From: RGIG6353 sp045660745
GTDB taxonomy: Bacteria; Bacillota; Clostridia; Oscillospirales; SIG627
Reading direction: 5' to 3'
DNA: 62,568 nt
Assembly (NCBI GenBank): GCA_045660745.1
Contig: JAZREJ010000021.1
Span: 1-62,568, forward strand
Every line of letters starts with the position of its first letter. Within the stretch, counting starts at the first letter, position 1. The position numbers and the translations under genes are program-made. The notes beneath the pieces are model-generated. The model worked only from the letters and a program-made list of their open reading frames with translations. It did no database searches and was not told the origin of the DNA. This document shows positions 23,019 to 31,742 of the stretch, piece by piece.

Positions 23019-24197
23019 TTGTCATACTTTGTTTGCAACAAATGCTATTACGTTGAAAAAACAGACTTCGCCCCAAAGAAATGTATTGTTTGCGGTGCGG
23101 ATGAAGAAATGTTTTCAAAGGTTAATTACTCTCTTAAAAGATATATTCCCGAATACTGGAGAGAGCATCTTGACGAAAAGATAAAAAAGATACACGAGAA
23201 TCAAGTTCTTGCAGGAAAAAAAGGAATGTCCTTTGCACTTATTACCGATATACATTGGGGTCCGAACATGAAGCATTCGGCACACCTGCTTGAAAAGGTC
23301 ATGGATGCCTGTGCTATCCCCTATGCCTTCAACGGAGGAGATACCGTCTCGGGAGCAGGACTTTGCCCCACCTCAGCACTTTTTGACGAGCTTCAGAATT
23401 ATTCCGAAATGTTCAAGAGACTTGAATCCCGAATGCTCATGGCTCAGGGTAACCACGACCCGTCATATTCCCTCTTTGATGCTCCGAGATACTATGTGCA
23501 AAACATTACTCACGACGAGATACACGAGTACATGTTCCGCTATGAGATGAAATACAGTGACAGAGCTATAAGTGAGGACGGCTCATACTTTTACGTTGAC
23601 CAGAGCTACTACAAGATGAGACTTGTCGTTCTTAACTGCTTTGACGTACCCTCCGACGAGACCAACGAGGACGGAAGCGCAAAATACAGTAAAATGGGTC
23701 TTGTGGGCTACAGACAGGCTCAGCTTGAGTGGTTTGCGGGCACAGCGCTTGACGTTCCGTCACAGGATTGGACTGTCATTCTTTGCACACATACCAACCC
23801 TGCAGGAGGCGGCAAGGGCTACAACGGTGACATTATACTCGGTCTTATAGATGCATTCCGCAAGGGAGAGAAATTTGAAGCATCAAACACCTTCCCCATC
23901 GAGGGCTACAACGCAAAGATTACTGCCGACTATACAGAGCGCGGCGGTGAATTTGCGGTATGGGTGAGCGGTCATACACACTATGACAACGCTGTTGTCA
24001 CAGACGGAACACTTTGTACCGCCACCATCTCCGACTGGCACCATCAGTCGGCGCGTCTTACCTTTAAGCGCGAAGAGGGTACAATTACCGAGCAGGCGTT
24101 TGACGTATTCACAATAGACCCTGCACGTCACAAAATACGCGTCACAAGAATCGGTGCTGGAGAGGACCGCGAATTTGACTACAGCACAGGAAAATAA
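23019..24197 (+). CDS. Metallophosphoesterase with rubredoxin-like N-terminus (paralogue 1)
   Basis: 392 residues. Residues 6-25 hold a CxxC-12-CxxC motif (CNKCYY...CIVCGA), like the iron or zinc knuckle of rubredoxin and rubrerythrin. The rest is a calcineurin-like phosphoesterase: D77-x-H79 (ITDIHWG), GGD at 106-108, GNHD at 144-147, then CTHTNP and GHTHYD, which supply a binuclear metal centre. No signal peptide. Start TTG at 23019 with AAGGTGA, a layout mirrored by the ATG of paralogue 2. Substrate unknown. A redox-sensitive knuckle on a phosphoesterase suggests sensing or structural metal binding, as an inference. Confidence 0.8.
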   Translation: MSYFVCNKCYYVEKTDFAPKKCIVCGADEEMFSKVNYSLKRYIPEYWREHLDEKIKKIHENQVLAGKKGMSFALITDIHWGPNMKHSAHLLEKVMDACAIPYAFNGGDTVSGAGLCPTSALFDELQNYSEMFKRLESRMLMAQGNHDPSYSLFDAPRYYVQNITHDEIHEYMFRYEMKYSDRAISEDGSYFYVDQSYYKMRLVVLNCFDVPSDETNEDGSAKYSKMGLVGYRQAQLEWFAGTALDVPSQDWTVILCTHTNPAGGGKGYNGDIILGLIDAFRKGEKFEASNTFPIEGYNAKITADYTERGGEFAVWVSGHTHYDNAVVTDGTLCTATISDWHHQSARLTFKREEGTITEQAFDVFTIDPARHKIRVTRIGAGEDREFDYSTGK

Positions 24198-24207
24198 AGC
24201 TGTTTCA

Positions 24208-24237
24208 TTGACAAACAGTAACAAAATATGGTACAAT
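24208..24237 (+). promoter_or_regulatory. Promoter of the second rubredoxin-like metallophosphoesterase
   Basis: TTGACA (24208-24213), 18 bases, TACAAT (24232-24237), with the same spacing and distance to the gene as for paralogue 1. Confidence 0.8.
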
Positions 24238-24263
24238 TAAAAAAATATATTTGAGGTGATATT

Positions 24264-25442
24264 ATGGCTCATTTTCTTTGTAATAAATGTTTTTATGCAA
24301 AAGAGGCAGTAGAGGCTCCCGATACATGTGCTGTGTGCGGGGCGGATAAAGCTGCTTTCACACAGGTTATAAATCCAACAGAGCAATTCATTCCCGATTA
24401 CTGGGCAGAGCATTTGAATGAAAAAATAAACAAGATACACAAAAATCAAATCCGAGCAGGCAAAAAAGGAATGTCCTTTGCAATTCTTTCTGACATACAT
24501 TGGTATTCCAACAAAAGGCATTCTGCCGCTATACTTGAGAAAGTGATGGATGCTTGCGCTATCCCCTACGCATTTAATGGCGGAGACACCATTTCGGGAG
24601 CAGGAATATGCACACCCGAATATATAATCAAAGAGCTTACGTCATATGCTGAGGAATTCAAACGTCTTGAATCAAGAATTCTTCTTGCACAGGGAAATCA
24701 CGACCCTGCATACTCAACCTTTGAGGCGCCCAAATACTATGCGCAGAATCTTACAAAAGACGAGCTTTTTGAATATATTTACAGATACGAGACAAAATAT
24801 CCGGATAGAGTTATGAGTGAGGACGGTTCTTACTTTTATGTTGACAGCAAGGCTTATAAAATGCGTCTTGTAGTGCTCAATCCCTATGACGTTCCCTCGG
24901 ATGAAACAAATGAAGACGGAAGCGCGAAATTCAACAAGATGTGGCTTGGCGGATACAGACAGACTCAGCTTGAGTGGTTTGCAAACGTTGCTCTCGACGT
25001 ACCTGCAAGTGATTGGACGGTAGTACTCTGCACGCATTCATGTCCCTCCAGCGGCGAGCCCCACAGAAACGACAACGCTATTCTCGGGCTCATCAACGCT
25101 TACAGAAACGGAACAAAGTTTGAAATTTCAACAGAGCACGATATTCCCGAATACAACGCAGTTATTTCCGCAGACTACACAGGGCGCGGAGGTGAATTTG
25201 CGGCTTGGGTAAGCGGACATACACACTATGACAAGGTTGCCGTAATAGAAGGAACACTCTGCACGTCTATTATGAGTGACTGGAATCATCAGTGCGCAAA
25301 TCTCACAATTGAACGAACAACAGGCACAACAAACGAGCACGCAATCGACGTTTATACCATAGACCCGAACAACCACAAGCTTTACGTTGTTCGTATCGGT
25401 GCGGGCGAAGACCGTGAATTTGACTACACAGCAAGAGCATAA
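24264..25442 (+). CDS. Metallophosphoesterase with rubredoxin-like N-terminus (paralogue 2)
   Basis: Also 392 residues, colinear with paralogue 1 without gaps and clearly similar throughout. Cysteines 6, 9, 22 and 25 and all metal ligands (LSDIHWY, GGD, GNHD, CTHSCP, GHTHYD) are kept. The main differences lie in the loop after CTH (SCPSSGEPHRND against TNPAGGGKGYNG), near the active site, hinting at different substrates. It has its own promoter. The pair is an old tandem duplication. Confidence 0.8.
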   Translation: MAHFLCNKCFYAKEAVEAPDTCAVCGADKAAFTQVINPTEQFIPDYWAEHLNEKINKIHKNQIRAGKKGMSFAILSDIHWYSNKRHSAAILEKVMDACAIPYAFNGGDTISGAGICTPEYIIKELTSYAEEFKRLESRILLAQGNHDPAYSTFEAPKYYAQNLTKDELFEYIYRYETKYPDRVMSEDGSYFYVDSKAYKMRLVVLNPYDVPSDETNEDGSAKFNKMWLGGYRQTQLEWFANVALDVPASDWTVVLCTHSCPSSGEPHRNDNAILGLINAYRNGTKFEISTEHDIPEYNAVISADYTGRGGEFAAWVSGHTHYDKVAVIEGTLCTSIMSDWNHQCANLTIERTTGTTNEHAIDVYTIDPNNHKLYVVRIGAGEDREFDYTARA

Positions 25443-25449
25443 AATCAAA

Positions 25450-25479
25450 AAATGGCAAAAGGATTCTCTTTTACCATTT
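25450..25479 (+). terminator. Hairpin between the phosphoesterase and the V-ATPase operon
   Basis: AAATGGCAAAAG / CTTTTACCATTT, 12 bp with one mismatch and a 6-base loop. No T tract follows, so it may be a weak terminator or a leader hairpin of the ATPase operon. Confidence 0.45.
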
Positions 25480-25507
25480 GTCAAATAATATCAAAGGAGG
25501 AATCATC

Positions 25508-25807
25508 TTGGACATACTCGAAAGCGTAAAGAACGCCGAAGCACATGCCGAAGAGATCAAGAAGGGTGCCGAGGAAGAAGTAAAAAAGATTCTTTCGGAT
25601 TCCGAAAAAGAGGCTGAACAGAAAAAAGCCGACATAATACTTGAAGCGCGTAAAAAAAGTGAAAGTATAACAGAAATGACTAAAGCTTCAAACGAAAAAT
25701 ACAAAAAAGAAGTTTTGGAAAACACTCTTGAGAAGAAAAAAGCTCTTGAGGACATCTGCGACAAAAACAGAAACAACACAGTAGAACTCATAATATCTCT
25801 TATATAA
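25508..25807 (+). CDS. ntpF: V-type ATPase peripheral-stalk subunit (G/H type)
   Basis: 99 residues, highly charged and helical throughout (EEIKKGAEEEVKKILSDSEKEAEQKKAD), a coiled coil expected to pair with subunit E as peripheral stalk. The start is TTG at 25508, seven bases after AAAGGAGG; an earlier in-frame TTG at 25478 lacks a site. First gene of the nine-gene operon in the order of Enterococcus hirae ntpFIKECGABD. Confidence 0.8.
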   Translation: MDILESVKNAEAHAEEIKKGAEEEVKKILSDSEKEAEQKKADIILEARKKSESITEMTKASNEKYKKEVLENTLEKKKALEDICDKNRNNTVELIISLI

Positions 25808-25823
25808 TGCGAGGTACAGACAC

Positions 25824-27683
25824 GTGATTTCAAAAATGAAAAGGGTCTGTCTTGTATGCATGAAGGATGACAGAGACAAGCTTCTTGAATCGCTCCAAAA
25901 ATTCGGAAATGCCGAGCTTTGTGAAAGTGATTCGGGCGTGGACTCAGGCTCTGCGGAGCACGCTAATGCACAAAGGCGTCTTGAAGCACTTATAAAAGAG
26001 CTTACCCCGTATACCGCAAAAAAGCCCATGCTCAGTCAAAAGCCGGAATACTCAGAGGACGAGATGTATCGTCTTGACGGTGACTGGAGCGCTGTTGAAG
26101 CTGCAGAGGCGGACATTTCAAGGCTAAATATTCTTGAAAAAGCCATTGACCAAAAGAAGGCTCTTGTTTCTTCGGTGAAGGATTGGGAGGGCTTAAATTA
26201 CCCGCTTGAAGATATTCACGACGGGAAATACATCTGTATTATGCTCGCCACCGTCCCGACTGTTGCAAAAAGCCGTATAGGTGAAGTCATACAAGATATT
26301 GGTGCATATGAGACAGTTTACGAAAATCCCTCTAAAACGGGAATAGTGCTAACCGTATTAAAAGAATCGTTTAACGAGCGGTCAACGGACATCAAAGCGC
26401 TCGGCTTTGAAAGGGTTACGCTACCGATAGAATCGGGAACTGTAAAGGAATTTATCAATGCTCATTTTGAACTGATAGAAAAAAATGAAAACGAAGTAAA
26501 AGAAATAAAACAGCGTCTTGCAAGCCTGTCAAAAGAGCACTCGGACGTATTTAAGCTCGCGCTTGAAAAGGAGCGCGCGGCATCCGAGCGTGACAGCGTA
26601 AAGCTTATATCTACCCGTGAGACGCTTTTCTTCAAGGGCTGGGTCCCCGAAAAGTATTCGGAGGATTTTGAAAAGGCTATCAAACAGGACGTGCCGATAT
26701 CGGATATCACCTTCTCAGATCCCACCGACGAAGACGACGTGCCGACTTTCCTTGAAAACGGAAGGATAACCTCTCAGTTTGAGGGCATAACCAATATGTT
26801 CGACCCTCCGTCATACAAAAAGAGCTTTGACCCGAATCCCGTAATGGCGCCCTGGTATTGGCTCATATTCGGAATGATGATGGGAGATGCGGGCTACGGA
26901 GTGCTTTTGGCACTTCTCATAATTTTGGCAAAAAGCTTCATGAAGCCGACGGGTGGCACTCTTCAGCTTATGAACGTAATGCTCTACTCATCCGTCACAA
27001 CGGTCATCTTCGGAGTGCTTTTCGGAAGCTATTTCGGAGAGGAGTTACTGCCTCCGCTCATAGGATTTACCTCAATGGGCGACCCGATAAAAATGCTGAT
27101 ATTTACAATCGTTATCGGAGTTTTGCATATCTTTACGGGTATAATTACAAAAATGTATATTCTCATCAGGGACGGACAGTGGCTTGATGCGATATTCGAC
27201 AATTTTTCATGGATGATGATAATTTCGGGCATCGGCATGATATTCATCCCGCGACTTGACAAAATCGGAATGATTCTCGCAATTGCGGGTGCTGTCATTA
27301 TCCTATTCACGGCGGGCCGTCACAAGAAGGGCATCATCGGAAAGGCGACGGGCGGACTTCTCGGTCTTTACGATATTACAAGCTACTTCAGTGACATTCT
27401 TTCCTACTCAAGAATACTTGCGCTCGGACTTGCAACGGGAGTTGTCGGCTTTGTTATGAACATGCTTGCCGAGATGGTACAGGGCAGTGTGATAGGCTTT
27501 ATCCTGTCCCTTGTAATATACGCGGTGGGACATCTTTTCAATCTTGCTCTCGGTCTTCTTTCGGCATACGTGCACGACTGCAGACTACAGTATATCGAAT
27601 TTTACAGTAAATTTTACGACGGCGGAGGAAAGCTATTCCGTCCGTTCAAAATAAAAACAAGCTACATCAATATTAAAAAATAA
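25824..27683 (+). CDS. ntpI: V-type ATP synthase subunit I (a subunit)
   Basis: 619 residues. The N-terminal ~330 residues are a cytoplasmic helical hairpin with two alpha/beta lobes; the C-terminal half holds about seven transmembrane helices, starting PVMAPWYWLIFGMMMGDAGYG, with the conserved stator arginine region SYSRILALGLATGVV. It forms the ion half-channels and anchors the stalks. Start GTG at 25824 after GAGGT. Confidence 0.93.
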   Translation: MISKMKRVCLVCMKDDRDKLLESLQKFGNAELCESDSGVDSGSAEHANAQRRLEALIKELTPYTAKKPMLSQKPEYSEDEMYRLDGDWSAVEAAEADISRLNILEKAIDQKKALVSSVKDWEGLNYPLEDIHDGKYICIMLATVPTVAKSRIGEVIQDIGAYETVYENPSKTGIVLTVLKESFNERSTDIKALGFERVTLPIESGTVKEFINAHFELIEKNENEVKEIKQRLASLSKEHSDVFKLALEKERAASERDSVKLISTRETLFFKGWVPEKYSEDFEKAIKQDVPISDITFSDPTDEDDVPTFLENGRITSQFEGITNMFDPPSYKKSFDPNPVMAPWYWLIFGMMMGDAGYGVLLALLIILAKSFMKPTGGTLQLMNVMLYSSVTTVIFGVLFGSYFGEELLPPLIGFTSMGDPIKMLIFTIVIGVLHIFTGIITKMYILIRDGQWLDAIFDNFSWMMIISGIGMIFIPRLDKIGMILAIAGAVIILFTAGRHKKGIIGKATGGLLGLYDITSYFSDILSYSRILALGLATGVVGFVMNMLAEMVQGSVIGFILSLVIYAVGHLFNLALGLLSAYVHDCRLQYIEFYSKFYDGGGKLFRPFKIKTSYINIKK

Positions 27684-27699
27684 TCGGAGGAACAAAACT

Positions 27700-28164
27700 A
27701 TGTCAGGTATTGCAATAGCTATTTTCGGTGCGGCACTTTGTGCCCTTCTCGGCGGAACAGGCTCCGCTATTGGTGTTATGGCGGCAGGTAAGGCTGCTGC
27801 AGGCGTTACGTCCGAAAAGCCTGAGCTTTTCGGTAAAATGCTCGTTCTTCAGGCTCTTCCCGGTACACAGGGTATCTACGGCTTTCTTACAGCCGTTCTC
27901 GTTATGGTGCAGATAGGCGTGCTCGGAGGCACTCCGGCAGACCTCACCGTAGGTCAGGGCTGGTCCTTCTTCTTTGCAACCCTCCCCATGTCCATCGTAG
28001 GTCTTTCATCAGGTATTGCGCAGGGACTCACAGCGGCATCCGCTATCCATATGACAGGAAAGCAGCCCGATGCATCCGGTAAGGGTATCACCATGACAGC
28101 TATGGTTGAGACCTACGCGATCCTTGCACTTCTTACTTCCATCCTTCTTATATTCTCTCTTTAA
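27700..28164 (+). CDS. ntpK: V-type ATPase rotor subunit K (c subunit), Na+ type
   Basis: 154 residues, a double-hairpin proteolipid with four transmembrane helices. The ion-carrying Glu137 lies in MVETYAIL. Thr56 and Gln57 in LPGTQGIYGF and Gln108 in SGIAQG correspond to the Na+ ligands Thr64, Gln65 and Gln110 known in E. hirae NtpK. All side-chain ligands of the Na+ site are thus present, so the ring probably moves Na+ rather than H+. Ribosome site CGGAGGAAC. Confidence 0.92.
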   Translation: MSGIAIAIFGAALCALLGGTGSAIGVMAAGKAAAGVTSEKPELFGKMLVLQALPGTQGIYGFLTAVLVMVQIGVLGGTPADLTVGQGWSFFFATLPMSIVGLSSGIAQGLTAASAIHMTGKQPDASGKGITMTAMVETYAILALLTSILLIFSL

Positions 28165-28176
28165 TTCGGTGATGAT

Positions 28177-28767
28177 ATGAGTGCTGAAACAGTCATAAAC
28201 AAAATAGAAGAAAAAGCACGTGCCGAAGCTGACCTTATTATCAAAGAAGGCAAGAATAAAGCGGCACTTCAAGAAGAAAAGATTCTCTCGTCTGCCCGCG
28301 CAAAGGCTGACGAGCTGATAAGCACTGCCGAGAAAAACGCTGAAATACTCACGCGAGGCGCAAAGCAGTCGGCAGAGCTTCAAGCAAAAATAGAGCTTCT
28401 CGACAAAAAGCGTGAGGAGCTTGAAAAAACAAAGCTTGAAGCAAAAAAGACCTTGCTTGCACTCGACAGTACAAAATGGTGTGAAATATTTAAAAAGCAA
28501 ATAGAGTCGTGTCAGGTGGAAAACGAAGTTACCGTTGTCCCCTCTGCCGACTCAAGAAGCCGTAGCGAGGCACTTGTCAAGATGCTGAATCTCGACGGCA
28601 AGGCGCACTTCACTCTTTCGGACAAGGATGCCGAATTTGAGGGAGGAGTTCTTCTCGTATGCCCTACCTACGATATTGAAATATCCATGGATGCAATTCT
28701 TGACGGTATATTTGACAAAGAAGAAAAAAGAATTGCGGACACACTCTTTGCAGGAGAAAACAAATAA
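28177..28767 (+). CDS. ntpE: V-type ATPase subunit E
   Basis: 196 residues. An N-terminal coiled coil rich in Lys/Glu (EEKARAEADLIIKEGKNKAA) is followed by a globular C-terminal domain with GGVLLVCPTYDIEISMD, typical of subunit E, and a final EKRIADTLFAG. It forms the peripheral stalk. Its stop overlaps the ATG of the next gene (TAATG). Confidence 0.88.
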   Translation: MSAETVINKIEEKARAEADLIIKEGKNKAALQEEKILSSARAKADELISTAEKNAEILTRGAKQSAELQAKIELLDKKREELEKTKLEAKKTLLALDSTKWCEIFKKQIESCQVENEVTVVPSADSRSRSEALVKMLNLDGKAHFTLSDKDAEFEGGVLLVCPTYDIEISMDAILDGIFDKEEKRIADTLFAGENK

Positions 28768-29603
28768 TGGCTCAAAACGAATTTGGTAAAAAGTCCTGGG
28801 GTTATGCCATAGGATGCATAAAGGCGTGTTCTCACCCGCCGCTTACCGAAATAGAGCGGCAAAAGCTTCGCGACTGTGATGCGGGTGAGTTTTTAAGACT
28901 TCTTGACGAGTTTTCTTGGGGACGCGGAAGTGAAGGCGAAGAGCTTGACACACGCGTTGAGCAAGAAATGGAATACGTCGCCCTCATGATTCGCGACATA
29001 TGTCCCGATGAAAGGCTTTCCTCTCTTCTGCTGTGGGAAAAGGATGCGCATAATTTGAAGCTCTTCTTAAAGGGCGCGCTTATCGGACGCGACGTTTCGC
29101 CAATAGCTGACGAGAATGGCTCAATTCCAATTGAAATAATTCGCGCATCAGTTGAAACGGGTGATTATTCCCTTCTCGGGAAAGAGGCAGAGCATGAGCT
29201 TGTCGGAATCGAGAAGGAAACCGACGCCTTTACAATTTCAAGCAGAGCGGACAGGGCAATATTTGCAAAAGTACTTGCCAATGCGAAGAAGCTTTACCGA
29301 CCCCTCTACGAAATGCTGAAAAAAGATGCCGAATCCCGCAATCGCATGTCTCTTATCAGAGCAAAGGAGCTGGGACTTGGAGATATAAGCGCTTACCTCT
29401 TGCCTGTCAGCGCCTCATTTAACGACACTGACAAATCACTTGACGAAATACGTTCCGAAACAGATGCCGCGTGGGAACGTGCAATGTATGACCTTCGTAT
29501 TTCGGAAGGCTTCGGTGCAATTGCCGAATACTATTTTTCCAAGAAAAAAGAATGTGAGCTTATTCGCTTCCTTTGGTGCGAAAAGAAGCTTCTTCAAGGA
29601 TAA
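28767..29603 (+). CDS. ntpC: V-type ATPase subunit C (d)
   Basis: 278 residues, all helical, shorter than the ~330 of many NtpC proteins. It carries DAHNLKLFLKGALIGRD near residue 90 and a late tail ECELIRFLWCEKK, characteristic of the family. It forms the funnel joining the central stalk to the K ring. Its position between E and F agrees with the standard operon. Confidence 0.85.
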   Translation: MAQNEFGKKSWGYAIGCIKACSHPPLTEIERQKLRDCDAGEFLRLLDEFSWGRGSEGEELDTRVEQEMEYVALMIRDICPDERLSSLLLWEKDAHNLKLFLKGALIGRDVSPIADENGSIPIEIIRASVETGDYSLLGKEAEHELVGIEKETDAFTISSRADRAIFAKVLANAKKLYRPLYEMLKKDAESRNRMSLIRAKELGLGDISAYLLPVSASFNDTDKSLDEIRSETDAAWERAMYDLRISEGFGAIAEYYFSKKKECELIRFLWCEKKLLQG

Positions 29604-29615
29604 GGAGGAAATATT

Positions 29616-29936
29616 ATGGAACAGAACACCATCGCCGCAGTCGGCGAAATGTCCTCCGTAATAGTTTTCCATACCGCAGGAATTAAAGCGGTGGGAGCTG
29701 AGTCCCCTGAGGAAGCAAGACGCGCTATAATGGAGCTTGTAAGAGATAACACGAAAATAATATATCTTACCGAAAATTATTTCGAGGCGCTTCCCGATCT
29801 TATAGAAAAATACAGAGCATCGGCATACCCCGTAATTATCCCCATTCCCGACAGAACGGGATCGCGCGGACTCGGTGAGAAAAAAGTAATTTCCAACATG
29901 GAAAAAGCAATCGGAACCAACATATTTGATAAATAA
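29616..29936 (+). CDS. ntpG: V-type ATPase subunit F
   Basis: 106 residues, a small alpha/beta protein (IAAVGEMSSVIVFHTAGIKAV, KIIYLTENYFEALPDLI, YPVIIPIPDR). It is part of the central stalk with subunit D and modulates ATPase activity. Strong site AAGGAGGAAATATT before the ATG. Confidence 0.9.
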   Translation: MEQNTIAAVGEMSSVIVFHTAGIKAVGAESPEEARRAIMELVRDNTKIIYLTENYFEALPDLIEKYRASAYPVIIPIPDRTGSRGLGEKKVISNMEKAIGTNIFDK

Positions 29937-29957
29937 ATTTGAAAGGTGGTGTATACT

Positions 29958-31742
29958 GTGGAAGCGAGAGCAAACGAAGTCGGAACCATATACAAGGTCT
30001 CGGGACCTCTTATTGTTGCGACAGGACTTGCAAACGTTCATATGTTCGACGTTGTGCGAGTAAGTGAAAAAAAGCTTATCGGAGAAGTAATCGAGCTTCG
30101 AGGTGACAGAGCCTCCATTCAGGTATACGAGGATACTACGGGTATCGGTCCGGGCGAGCCGGTCTATCTTACAGGCGAACCGCTTGTAGTTGAGCTTGCA
30201 CCCGGTCTTATAGAAGGTATTTTTGACGGAATCGAACGTCCTCTTGAGGATATTTACAATTCTTGCGGAGACAGAATCCCAAGAGGTGTTGACCTCCCCA
30301 AGCTTAACCGCGAGAAGAAATGGACTTTTGTTCCCAAAGCAAAGCTCGGTGACAAGGTGAGTGCGGGCGACGTACTCGGCGAAGTTGAAGAAACGCTTGC
30401 GGTAACACAGAAAATAATGGTGCCTTACGGTGTTGAGGGCGAGGTCGAATGGATATTCGACGGAGACGCGACCATCACCGAGGCTATCGCAAAGATAAAG
30501 ACCTCCAAGGGAAAGAGTGTTGAAGTTGCAATGCTTCAGAAATGGCCTGTGCGCCGTGCACGTCCCTATAAGGAAAAGCTTATTCCTAATGAGCCCATGA
30601 TAACGGGCCAAAGAGTAATTGACTCCCTCTTCCCCATTACAAAGGGCGGTGTTGCGGCAATTCCCGGTCCCTTCGGCTCAGGTAAGACCGTAACACAGCA
30701 TCAAATTGCAAAGTGGGCAGATGCCGATATCATCATATATATCGGTTGCGGTGAGCGTGGAAACGAAATGACCGACGTTTTAAAGGAATTTCCCACACTT
30801 AACGACCCGAGAACGGGACTTTCCATCATGAAACGAACCGTTCTTATCGCTAACACCTCCGATATGCCCGTTGCGGCTCGTGAGGCATCTATATACACAG
30901 GAATCACCATTGCGGAATACTTCCGTGACATGGGATATAAGGTAGCGATAATTGCGGACTCCACGTCCCGTTGGGCAGAGGCGCTTCGTGAAATGTCGGG
31001 AAGACTTGAGGAAATGCCGGGTGAAGAAGGCTACCCCGCATACCTCTCTACCCGTCTTGCCGAATTCTACGAGCGTGCAGGCTCTGTCGTATGTCTGGGT
31101 GGTGAGCGTCGCGGTGCTATTACCGCCATTGGTGCAGTATCGCCTCCCGGAGGTGACACGAGTGAGCCCGTATCACAGGCAACGCTCAGAATCGTCAAGG
31201 TCTTCTGGGGTCTTTCGGCAGAGCTTGCATACAAGAGACACTTCCCCGCTATTGACTGGCTTAAGAGCTACTCACTTTACGAGAACACAGTTCACAATTA
31301 CTATATAGAAAATATAAGCGAAAACTGGACTTCGCAAATCGCAAAGGCTAAGACCATTCTCCAAGAAGAAGCAGAGCTGAATGAAATTGTGCGTCTTATA
31401 GGCTTTGACTCTCTCGGTGAAAAGGACAGAATCACTCTTGAAGCGGCGAGAAGCATACGTGAGGACTTCTTACAGCAGGACTCCTTCCGAGAGATTGACA
31501 GATACACGTCAAGTGCAAAGCAAGCGGACATGATGGAAAGCATCATTTCGTGGTACGACGGTGCACTGAGCGCACTCACACAAGGCGCAACCTACAAAAG
31601 CATTATGGCAATGGAAACCTTGCCGAAAATTGCATCCATGAAGTATGAGCCCGAGGAAAACTGGGATCAGTACCATGGTGAGCTTACGGCATTAATGAAA
31701 TCGGAATTTGAAGAAATGTGCAGAGGAGGTCAGGCAAATTGA
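29958..31742 (+). CDS. ntpA: V-type ATPase catalytic subunit A
   Basis: 594 residues. Walker A GPFGSGKT at about residues 237-244; catalytic GERGNEM and ADSTSRWAEALRE; SVVCLGGERRGAITAIGAVSPPGGD; the non-homologous insert typical of V/A-type A subunits is present. It hydrolyses or makes ATP. I choose GTG at 29958, nine bases after AAAGGTGG; two upstream GTGs overlap that site. Confidence 0.96.
   Translation: MEARANEVGTIYKVSGPLIVATGLANVHMFDVVRVSEKKLIGEVIELRGDRASIQVYEDTTGIGPGEPVYLTGEPLVVELAPGLIEGIFDGIERPLEDIYNSCGDRIPRGVDLPKLNREKKWTFVPKAKLGDKVSAGDVLGEVEETLAVTQKIMVPYGVEGEVEWIFDGDATITEAIAKIKTSKGKSVEVAMLQKWPVRRARPYKEKLIPNEPMITGQRVIDSLFPITKGGVAAIPGPFGSGKTVTQHQIAKWADADIIIYIGCGERGNEMTDVLKEFPTLNDPRTGLSIMKRTVLIANTSDMPVAAREASIYTGITIAEYFRDMGYKVAIIADSTSRWAEALREMSGRLEEMPGEEGYPAYLSTRLAEFYERAGSVVCLGGERRGAITAIGAVSPPGGDTSEPVSQATLRIVKVFWGLSAELAYKRHFPAIDWLKSYSLYENTVHNYYIENISENWTSQIAKAKTILQEEAELNEIVRLIGFDSLGEKDRITLEAARSIREDFLQQDSFREIDRYTSSAKQADMMESIISWYDGALSALTQGATYKSIMAMETLPKIASMKYEPEENWDQYHGELTALMKSEFEEMCRGGQAN

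Noticed and set aside
29436..30611. 391-codon open frame antisense to V-ATPase subunits C, F and A
   Set aside because: It lies wholly over well-supported ATPase genes, has no family resemblance, is cysteine- and phenylalanine-rich in the way antisense frames of this composition are, and has no ribosome site.
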